From Capniomyces stellatus (taxonomy: Eukaryota > Kickxellomycota > Harpellomycetes > Harpellales > Legeriomycetaceae), in contig LUVW01000001.1 in NCBI GenBank assembly GCA_001661515.1, positions 576,582 through 640,581 of the forward strand: DNA of 64,000 nucleotides, given 5' to 3'. Below are positions 45,645-54,959 of the stretch, piece after piece; positions within the stretch are counted from its first letter, which is position 1, and each line of letters begins with the position of its first letter. The notes beneath the pieces were generated by a model. The model ran no database searches. It was given only the letters and a program-made list of their open reading frames with translations, and was not told the DNA's origin. Made by a program: the position numbers and the translations under genes.

Positions 45645-46995
45645 CTAGCTTTTTTCTTTATCCCTTAATTCTTGTTCAACACGAGCGAAATCACGGTTGG
45701 CCCAGACTGATCCTGTGAATATAACCTCCATCTCCTCAAGAGTTCTGTTCTTGGTTTCTGGGAAGAACATGTAGATAAGTGCAATTGACCCGTACATGCA
45801 AACGGTGAATATCAGGTACAAGCCCCACACAATCGAGTTGAGCAGCAGTGGTGCAATCAGGCCAACAATAAAGTTCACCATCCAGTTTGCTGCTGTTGTC
45901 ATCGAGTTACCCTTGGCACGCATTGACATTGGGAAAATCTCCGCTGGGTAGATCCACCCTACTGGTCCCCATGAAACTGCAAACGACGCAACAAACAGGT
46001 AAACACAGACAATCACTGTGTACGAGCCTGCCGTTGATCCCATCACCACAAGCCTATCGCCTTCAGCCGATGTAGTGATTGTTCCGTTGATGGCTGTTGT
46101 CAGTGCCATAATCAGGTATGCTGTACCACATCCTATTCCTCCAATAATCAGAGTCTTGCGGCGGCCCCACTTGTCAACAAACAGAATTGCTGGGATGGTC
46201 GACAACATATTGACGATTCCGTTGATTCCGTGAGCCAGAATAGCTGCGTCATTTCCTCCAATGTTGGCATTTTCGAAAATTGATGGNGATTTGCTCCTTG
46301 ATTTCTCTCATTTCCTCAATTACGTCTGGATCTTCAGTGTTTCCTCCTGATCTCAGGCGCGCCAAAACTGCAAGACCCTCTTCATCGCGCTCCTTGTCAA
46401 ACAACCATCTTGGTGAGTAAGGCATGAAGAACATGGCAATAAGAAGGATCACTGCTGGTACGGTCTGGAGGTACAATGGAAGTCTCCATTGCATGTCTGT
46501 GGTCTTCATTGTGTTGCAGGCAACATCAATCCAGAAGGCAATGACAATACCCCAAGTAATGGCCCACTGCTGGAGCGAAATGAGACGACCACGGATTTCA
46601 GGAGCAGATAGTTCTGACTGGTATGTTGGAACTGCCATTGAGAGCAAACCCACAGACAGACCGTTGATGAATCTACCGATGGTAAGGGCTGTGAGGTTGA
46701 CGCAGGTACCTTGTACAATACTTCCAATGATAAAGATGAAGGCACCAATGAGAATTGTGCGCTTTCTTGAGATTCTGTCACACAGTTGGCCGGCAGCCAA
46801 AGATCCAATGAAGCATCCGAGAGTAAGGAAAGACACAACAACACCCTTTTCGAGCGATGTCAGCTTGCCAAAGTACGAGACAAATCTGTCCATAACCAAT
46901 ACTGATGACAAAACACCAATGTCATAACCGAAAAGCAAACCACCAATAGAGGCTACGGCTGCAACGATATAGGAAGATCCGTGCTTTACTATCAT
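45645..46995 (-). CDS. MFS sugar transporter, copy B (broken by single-N gap)
   Basis: Near-identical paralogue of copy A, starting at the ATG at 46993-46995 (MIVKHGSSYIVAAVASIGG) and ending RVEQELRDKEKS. At 46287 one N replaces sequence. By alignment to copy A, exactly 135 bp (45 codons, the region with IMQQLTGINVIMYYAP and the helix 6/7 loop) are missing, so the frame breaks there. Restoring that length would give 494 aa, the same as copy A. The break is therefore most simply a collapsed repeat in assembly, not a pseudogene. All other sugar-porter motifs are intact. Substitutions relative to copy A are few (for example near 46788 and 46964). Likely a plasma-membrane hexose transporter. Confidence 0.9.
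46287..46287. other. single-N assembly gap hiding about 135 bp
   Basis: The sequence jumps from the base equivalent to 40058 to the base equivalent to 40329 of copy A; after removing copy A's own artefact the difference is 135 bp. The break falls in the region where copy A also failed to assemble. Confidence 0.88.
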
Positions 46996-48364
46996 CGTTT
47001 ATGTACTACTTGCAATTTATTTTATTGAGCTGAGACACGGTGCTATTGATTCAAAGTTATTTTATTATCAATATTATTAGTAATGTACTGGTGATAGATT
47101 ATATTCTTAATTTGCGTATCCAAATGCATATGTCCGTGGCTTTTATTCTGTGTAATACCAGCTTTGACCTTCTTAAAACTAACTAGCAGACTTTGCTACA
47201 AAGTTTTTTGAAACTTGTTTATTTTTTTTACTTGTATTTGCTTTTTCAAGGATCTTTATTTTCAAAGTTTTTTTTTAATTGAGCCTATTTCCAAAGCATT
47301 GATCATCCTCTAAATTTCCAATGACCTATTACAATGCCATCATTATCTGCATTGTTAATTTTTGACGTTAGCTTTACTGCTGAATAAAGTCACCTCAGCA
47401 CAACGATTTTGGGATGTATGGAGGGGTATTGTATCTTTAACCAAGTATATAACCAACTTTATTTATCTATGTGATTTTAATGGACCATTATGAAAACACG
47501 TTGTTGTTGGTCTTTTTGTTCAGGAGCCATTACTACTACCAGCCTCTATGAAATTTTGGTTGGAATAACCCCTTTGGTTTTTCAAAAAGCGTTTTGTTTT
47601 TATTATCATTTTTCATTATTCAAATTGGGGTGTTGCTTCTAATTGTTATACCAGCTCAGTCCGAGTAGTCTGTGTCGTTACATTTCATCATAACACAGGT
47701 CTATATCTAAAAAAAAATCAACGGGTGTGTTTCAAGCAGAAACAACCTAAAGCAGCATATATATAAAATAGAAATAACCATTAGTACCACATTCAAAGAT
47801 ATTGTACTTGTTCTGCTTTATATCGCGTCATGAATTGTGAATATGCAAAAGAACGCGTGAACATACCTAAAGCTCGAAACTAGCGGCGGTACCACTGCAA
47901 ACCATCCAAACATAACAAAAGTGAAATAAATATAAAGAAATTAGACTGTATAGAAGGATAAAAAAGATTAGTTGTAGTCCATTAAAAGTAACTTTGATAG
48001 TTCATGAAATGAAAAAAAAGTTGTACCAAGTTTCTCCCAATAAAAACAAAAAAAAAATCACAACTATAAAAAAAAAATAACAACAGTGTTAGTTAACTTG
48101 ATAGCACAGCATTTATCGTAAATGTACCATTCTGACACTACAATGAACCGCCGACTTTAAATATAGTTATTTGAAAATATATTGTACTCTGATAAGTGTA
48201 TGCAAACCAGGCTGAAGTGTGCTATGTTTTAAACCAACAAGTGTCTATTTTTTTTTGTTGTGAATCCAAGCTAAATATTCATATGTGTTGAAGAGACACA
48301 GAACGCAAATTAAATACGTAAAATGCCAAGGAAAAAAATAAAGGTATATAAAGGTTAAAGTAAA
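46996..48364. other. 1.4-kb spacer, no gene seen
   Basis: AT-rich sequence upstream of copy B and downstream of VRG4. No similarity to the region upstream of copy A was noticed. Confidence 0.6.
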
Positions 48365-49555
48365 TTATCTAAGCTTTAGGTTTGTGGAGTCTGCCATTTT
48401 TGGACTAATTACTTCTGAAATAGGTATATAATCTGGCTTTTTGATATTCTTTTTGGCGTACGCATACACAATTCCAGCAGAAAATCCAAAGAAGACAGCC
48501 ATTATACCTCCAAAAGTGACGGGATCGGAAAGCCAGATCATTGCAAAGACGGCAATAGGTAGTTTATTTAAAGCGCCCACCATTGAGTATGTAGTCGAGG
48601 AAGTGGCGCGAATACACCATGATGAACAGTATGATATTGCAAAAGCGGATATTCCCGAAACTAAGTTAGTATAGGCGAATCTGGATAGTTCAACAGAGTT
48701 ATCCGGGTCCATGTAGTAGTGAGCAAAACCAGACCAGTCTTCTGAAATAAGGCTAAATATCAGAAATATCAGAGATGTCAGCACATTGTTATAGTAGACT
48801 GTGTCGGTGTCACTGAATTTGGTGCTATTTATCGTTTTGCGAGTCGTGATAACGTATAATGCTGTGCTAAAACAGTTAAAAGTCATCCATAGATATCCCC
48901 AGACATTAAAGGTAATGTCATTTACTGCCCCAACGATAGAGGAGAAGATCATTAGTGCAAACGAAACAAGCATCATTGATGATACAGGCGACTTAAACAC
49001 ATATTTTTCGCCATATGCTACAGCAATAATGGTCAAGTTCTTAAAAACTGTGAAAAGCGGAACGTTTAAGTGCTGGAGAGATTTAGCGCCAGTATAGAGC
49101 ATGATTGCTTGGAGAAAAGAAACCGGGAACCATGCCACTATGTCTCTTTTATTTAAAGATCTATAATTGACTTTTAGATTGAAGTGCGACACTCCTAATA
49201 AAAGAAACAAGCTTCCAAGCGACTATTGTTTAATATGGCTCCTTGTTAGTTTTGGTTGGCGAATACAAGTACTAGAGTCAGGTTCATTCTAAAATCAATA
49301 TATTCATACCATAGCGTCCGAAATCGTGCTTGTTCGTTTTTATCTCAAGCAATTGGACAAATGCATAACTAAAAAAACAACAACGTTTGTAGTATCACGA
49401 TTTGGTTAAATTACCTGGATAGCCAGTACTAAGAAGGCCATGTGGAATTTGAACCCAGAAAGTAAGTACTTATTCGTGAGTGTCATTGTAATCGAAGTGA
49501 AGCAATATGCCAGCACAGGAGCAACGATCTGTATACCTCCGGGTACTCTTTCCAT
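48365..49555 (-). CDS. VRG4: Golgi GDP-mannose transporter
   Basis: Two exons, 49555-49415 and 49222-48365 (minus strand), give 332 aa, close to yeast Vrg4 (337 aa). Vrg4 exchanges cytosolic GDP-mannose for GMP across the Golgi membrane and feeds mannosylation of wall proteins and lipids. Both nucleotide-sugar motifs are present: FKNLT at 107-111 and GALNK at 263-267. Also typical are TMTLTNKYLLSGF, LAIQSLGSLF at the exon junction, YRSLNKRDIVAWFPVSFLQA and SYCSSWCIRATSSTTYSMVG. Ten hydrophobic helices are expected. The intron is GTAATT..AATAG, phase 0. It supplies the pathway needed to glycosylate the Thr/Ser-rich secreted proteins elsewhere in the window (inference). Confidence 0.95.
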
Positions 49556-49869
49556 TGCGTCACTATTTTTTTATTGAAACACGCGCTACTATTTTTAAGC
49601 TCTTTTCGGCCTTTGATTTATCTAAAAGCTGCTCGCTACTTTAATCCCCTCGGTATCCCTCTAAAGTCGATTAGCAGTAAGCTGTTTCCCCTTGTTAAAA
49701 ATTTGATAAGAAACTTGGAGGTAGATAAATCTAAGCGGGTATGTCTTTGCTAGTTTATAATTGATGGTAAAAGACTTGAAATTTTAAAAAAAATATTAAT
49801 AAAAAAATATTATTCATTGTGCCTTTTAAGCACTGTATTATCTTCTAGGTGAGTAAAATATTCAAAGAG

Positions 49870-49910
49870 CCCCCCCCCCCCCCCCCCCCCCCNNCCCCCC
49901 CCCCCCCCCC
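49870..49910. repeat. poly-C homopolymer tract with NN
   Basis: 23 C, two N and 16 C. The true length is unknown. A C run of this size is striking in such an AT-rich background and marks an assembly join. Confidence 0.9.
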
Positions 49911-50117
49911 AGCTCTCTGGATTAATCGATTAGAGCAGTAAAACAAAAAGTGACATATGGGCTTGAAATCTTTCAGCTCGAATCGCCACTACCAACCAAC
50001 CATTTCCTAAAGCCAGCAATCAAAACATATGGATTAATTTTTTTGAAAATTAGTACTTGATAAATTAATTAAAGGTTGGTTTATTCAATAATAAAAAAGC
50101 CTGAAATTCAATAGAGA

Positions 50118-50230
50118 TTTGGTTTATTGGGGTTGTGAACTAAGGCACTTTATTTGGTGTTGTTTAAGGGGATAAATATCCAACAAAACATGCTATTTAG
50201 GACATAATACTAAACTACAAAAACACTCAA
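50118..50230 (+). repeat. diverged copy of dispersed repeat
   Basis: GGTTTATTGGGG at the left, then CAACAAAACATGC, ATAATACTAAACTACAAAAACACT at the right. The same order of blocks as copies 1 and 2, with an insertion between them. Confidence 0.35.
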
Positions 50231-51290
50231 TGCATGGCTACACAGAGTTGAGCCCTATATAGCTCGACATTCACCTTTATGTTTAACCGCTAAGCCGACT
50301 TTCATTGATGAATATATCAGTCAACGCCATATTCGCTATGACATTGCAATCTACTTGAAGTTGATCTCGACATGTTTGTGGTAGCACTGGAAACACTTTG
50401 ACCGTAGCTCTGAGACTCTGTATGCCTTGTTATAGTGGATACAATACACAATACTCATGACCAACTGTTATTTCTATAATTTTATACACTGTTCTGGACG
50501 ATTTAACTTACAAGATAATGCGGATACTTGAAAGATTGTTTGTACTTGAAATCCACCTAACTTCACCTGCCCCTATTTATAACCAGCTTTATTAGAAATG
50601 ACACAAGTGTATAAATCATATAGTTCCACTTTTACGCATATACACAGTTGCAATTGCATTCACTAATTATCTATAAAAAGTGGCGATACTGTTGATTGCT
50701 CTCATGTTTTTTTTCCACTTTTTATTTTTTATTGTAGTACCTTGTCATTATTTTTATTGGGATATTATTATATTAATTCATGCTACTTGAAGTGCCAATC
50801 GCATTACCAAAATACTATTGACAACCATCACTTTGACAAGCGCGTACGTACATCAAGCTCCAAGTTCAAAGATTATTTACTTCATCACTTTTATCCTTGC
50901 GATTTTAAACCTTTCACAAATCACCACGATGCGAATAACTTGACATGATTTGAATAAGACCATGGATACGACACTTTGGTTCATTTATAACAGACTTAAG
51001 CCAATCGCTCCATATCAGATTCAATAAAATCTACAAGTGACAACCAAATATGCATATTTTACAAAACAACAAGAGCCATGTTATACTTGAGTGATCTAAG
51101 TCTAGAGCAGTTGATGATGCTAAAAAATGTTTATTAAACAGTCTAGCTTTACTTGACTTGAAAAAAAATTAAATGCAAACTCAGTTTAAGCATATAACAT
51201 ATGTAAAGTCAAAGAAACGTATTCAGACATTCTAGTCAATAGATCAAGTCTAAATACATCCATTATATACATTTGATATGGCTTAATAGC

Positions 51291-52031
51291 CTAACATGCT
51301 ACAAAAGACCATGAAACATTTATCCTTCCTGCGGAAAATGGTGAAAGTTTTTCAAATGCTGAAGGGCTCAAATCTATTGAGCCAAACGAGCACCCTGGGC
51401 ATCTATCAATGATCTTTACTTTAATTGATGTGTTGTTTGGTCCACTAACGAGTGCACACTGACCACATACTTTGGCGTTGTTTGGGTTGGCATCGTTTCC
51501 GTATTGAGCTCCACTGATTGCTGCAACTAACTCGGTGTTAGAGTTGGTAATTCCACAAGCGCCCAAGCCAACATCATAGTATGTCGCCTCTCCCTTAAAA
51601 GCATCATTCACAGGAGGTGGTGATGGTGATTGGTTTTGTTTTGGCTCCTCCTGTTTTGGCGAAACCTCTTGTCTTGATGGGGCCTCCTGTTCGATTGGTG
51701 GGGAAGGAGCAACTGCCGCGATGGCAGTTGGTTCCTGTATGATTTCGTCAGCTTTGGATGGAATATTGGCTACGGCTGGCACGTCATCTACTACTACCAT
51801 GGAAGCATGGTTCAAGTTATCTGTGGCAGTTGGTGTTGGTGTTGGTGCAATATCAATTTCTGGTAAATAAGTGCTGCTTGGTATCTCGGTCACTGTTTGC
51901 GGTTCAGAGTACTCGGTTACTAAAACTGTAAGTGTTATCTTGACATTGGTCAATTTTCGGTTTATTGGTGCTGATGACCCTAGACCTACTAGCGAGACAA
52001 TGGCTAGTGCAACAAAAGAGATGTACTTCAT
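51291..52031 (-). CDS. secreted double-psi beta-barrel (expansin/RlpA-like) protein
   Basis: 246 aa, single exon, ATG at 52029-52031. Signal peptide at residues 1-20 (MKYISFVALAIVSLVGLGSS). Residues of about 21-140 are a low-complexity stalk, first Thr/Val-rich, then Pro/Glu/Gln/Ser-rich (for example SPPIEQEAPSRQEV). Residues 147-246 are a DPBB domain: GEATYYDVGLGACG, then NAKVCGQCALV, then VKIIDRCPGCSFGSIDLSPSAFEKL, ending VSWSFVAC. Asp209 in IDRCPGC is the conserved acidic residue of expansin-like and RlpA-like barrels, and the Cys residues form the usual disulphides. It lacks the C-terminal carbohydrate-binding module of true expansins, like small fungal barwin-related proteins that loosen or bind wall polysaccharide. 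The substrate is unknown. Confidence 0.92.
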   Translation of the reverse strand: MKYISFVALAIVSLVGLGSSAPINRKLTNVKITLTVLVTEYSEPQTVTEIPSSTYLPEIDIAPTPTPTATDNLNHASMVVVDDVPAVANIPSKADEIIQEPTAIAAVAPSPPIEQEAPSRQEVSPKQEEPKQNQSPSPPPVNDAFKGEATYYDVGLGACGITNSNTELVAAISGAQYGNDANPNNAKVCGQCALVSGPNNTSIKVKIIDRCPGCSFGSIDLSPSAFEKLSPFSAGRINVSWSFVAC

Positions 52032-54959
52032 GGTATGGATGATGGTAAACTTGATTTTGTATTTATTTTTTTCTTTTTATAATTCAATTTAAAAAATCGC
52101 TAATCGACCGGCGACAAAATTTTAAAGGATAATTAATTCAGTGTGTTTATTTTATGCAACATTGCGTACAATCGCTCTTTTATACTGTTTTTTTTTAAAG
52201 ATATACATTTGGCTTTGGCTCTAGTTCTAGCTCTAGATCTAGCTCTGGCTCTGGATTTGGTCCTGATAATGGTTCACATTTGCTCTTGCTCGTATACTCC
52301 AAACTATTACCTTTTGAAAATATTTTCAACTTCTCAAATCACCAATCGCTTTTTTACACAAAAAATATTAGCCTATAACTTTCACATCTTTTACTGATAA
52401 GATTTACCTCTTGCCAACTGGTGCAACCTTTATGAAAATATTAATCAATCAATGTGTATGGTAGGTTTTTTTTTGCACTTTTGATCTCTAGGTTTTTCAG
52501 TGAGTTTGTTTGTTACTCTATAACAAGCAATTCGAAAACACTCTATTTTTCAATAATTACAGCTTGGCGACTATTTAACTTGTAGCAAAATTCGATATAG
52601 CATAAACCTCAGAAATTTTTTTTGAAAGGCCAATCAAACGTCAAGAGCTTTAACCCATGTTTCCTTGTAGAATGTTTTTACACTTTACTTTTTTGCTGCT
52701 ACGTTTTATTCTTTTTAGTTTTTTTTAGACAAATTGTATAAAAAAATTTATGTAAATAGCTTTACCAACTACTAGTGGTAATTATCTATTGTGATATTCT
52801 TTAATCTGTAAACTTGTATTATAATTATGTAACATGATATAACCAAGCTCCACTAACCGCACTTTTCAATGGACAATCTCATTATAAGTCACCTAATTAC
52901 TATTGGTTGCACAATGACAGCCCACTAGTTAATATCGCCGCTTTGTTTGACTCAAGCACTAGTAAAAAAAATTATTGGTCTTATCGATTCGTTCTACCTC
53001 AACTTTGCCCTCCTATTATTATTTTTTTGCTGCTGATAAAGTATCTCAGGCAAGAATATGTCATTCTAAAAGTGTTTTTCTATACGCCAAATACATACAA
53101 ATCTCTTGACTGCTGAATATGCCCTATCAATAGTCTAGCTCATCCAGGTAAATATCATTGTTTACTTGCTGATTAGTTTGTTTTTTTTTATATTTTACAT
53201 AAGCAAAAGAGCTTTGTAATAAACGCTAATTTGTGAACTGTTGTAATGGCTGTAGCTTTCCCCGATACTGTTGGTGGACTAATGGTTGCGATCTCCACCT
53301 CTTTCAGAAATCAAAGGATTAATACGTGTGTATAATTGGTTGTTTCTCTATTAGTTCGTTTCTGACAAGTTTTTTTTTAATTAACGATGAAGGGTATCAA
53401 ATATTTGGTGTTAAACTCGGTATCCAAGTCAATTTAACCATTGTTTATTATTACACCAAATATCGAATATTATCGCACTAACGTAACCAGTTTCAACTTC
53501 AAGTGTTACTTTACCTTAAGCGCTTTTTCTTATTTTACTCTTTACCCCATTCGCTTAAGTACAACTGAAATAGACCTTACAATTGCCATAACTTTTATAA
53601 TTCCAGTGTGTTAAATTACCCAAATAGTAATGTTTTTATTATTATTAAGGTTAGTTTCAGCCTTTAACAAACATTCTGAAATCATTCTACTAGCCGAGTA
53701 TAGATTCAATATTAATTACTGCTGATATGGGGGGGTCAGCTCTCGAGCTGATTTTGGGATAAGTTTCAAATTCGAAAAGCTCGATCAAAATGCTTTAATC
53801 GAGTATCGATCTGCTCAATACCTTGAGAAATAATAAATGCTTGATAATAACATTTTTAAAAAAAATCAATTAATGAAAAAGACTAACCATGAAGCATTTT
53901 AGCAAGTAAATTTTTTTTTATATTGCAAGCTTTTTTATTATTATTGAAATATATTTATTGCAAGTTTAACAAGTGAATTTAATGCATCATAAATCAAATA
54001 TAAAAAAAATAGTGAAACATAGGCATAGGACTCGATTTAGGACAGGATATACTGCCAGCAATTAATAGAGCTTGCAAAAACAACATTGCTAAAGATATGG
54101 TTGAATTGGGAAGTGAAATGAAATGTTTGGCAATGAAGTAAATATAAGCACTCTGGTTTAATGTACTGCGTTAAGAGTTTAGAGACTATTTTATTTTTAG
54201 CAAGTAGCTTGTCAACAAATAATAAAGTGATTCTAACGCTAGGTTTAATGTAACGCATTTTCGTGATGGCTGAGACACTTATTAACTGCTAACTGTCTCA
54301 CAAGTACATCCACCAGCAACTAATGCCGCATTACAGTATACAAAAAATGATATATATAATGGTGTGGTGAATTCCAAGTAAATGTATTTGTGAAATAGTA
54401 TGGTTGGTGAACCGATAACGAGGCCTAAAAATTACACCACTTACTAACCTTAATCCCCTTCTCTCCTCCCCACTTGCAAAAAAACATGAATAATAGATAT
54501 TTGGAATTCGGGTTATGCTAATAATAACAGTATAATTTCCTCAAAAACATTTGTAAAGTAGAAGGCTTAACAATATATCACCAAATACAGAGCAGTATAC
54601 AAATACAGCTGGTAAAAAACAGCACTTAGTGCTAAAATCGTAGCAAAAAAAAAGGACAAAATCAATGATCTTAGAGTTTGACTTTGTAAATAACCATTCC
54701 ACGCTGCAATATTTTTGTTTTTGGTATATCGCTATCACTTTATCTTCCGTTAACTGATATACATCCACTATTACACCCCCCCCCAGCTAAATCGGGTAAA
54801 TGTATAGTACAATTCAATGAAGCTCAGTGGATACCGTTTATTGAATAGCTTAAATAAAACCAAAGTCGATTAACGAGCTATAAAAAAAAGATAAAATTAT
54901 TGGTTTATTAGGCACAAGTAGGTGCAAGAGGTATATACTCAAACCAACAAGTATTTACC
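52032..54959. other. 2.9-kb spacer, no gene seen
   Basis: Upstream region shared by the divergent DPBB and single-pass membrane protein genes. It contains a GGCTCT/AGCTCT hexamer array at about 52208-52262 and C/G runs at about 53730 and 54776. No gene supported. Confidence 0.5.
52205..52262. repeat. hexanucleotide array (GGCTCT/AGCTCT/AGTTCT)n
   Basis: About nine imperfect hexamers. Read on the minus strand in one frame they give PEPELDLELELEPKP within an open stretch of 39 codons that has no ATG, so it could be microsatellite DNA or the last exon of an unseen gene. Confidence 0.7.

Larger units (their letters stand above)
49556..51290. other. spacer with poly-C tract and dispersed repeat
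   Basis: No gene seen. It holds the poly-C/N tract at 49870-49910 and a diverged copy of the dispersed repeat at about 50118-50230. Confidence 0.55.

Noticed and set aside
49870..49910. Poly-C tract as a telomere or origin
   Set aside because: It is a pure homopolymer with N, not a telomere-type repeat unit, and lies in the middle of the window between ordinary genes.
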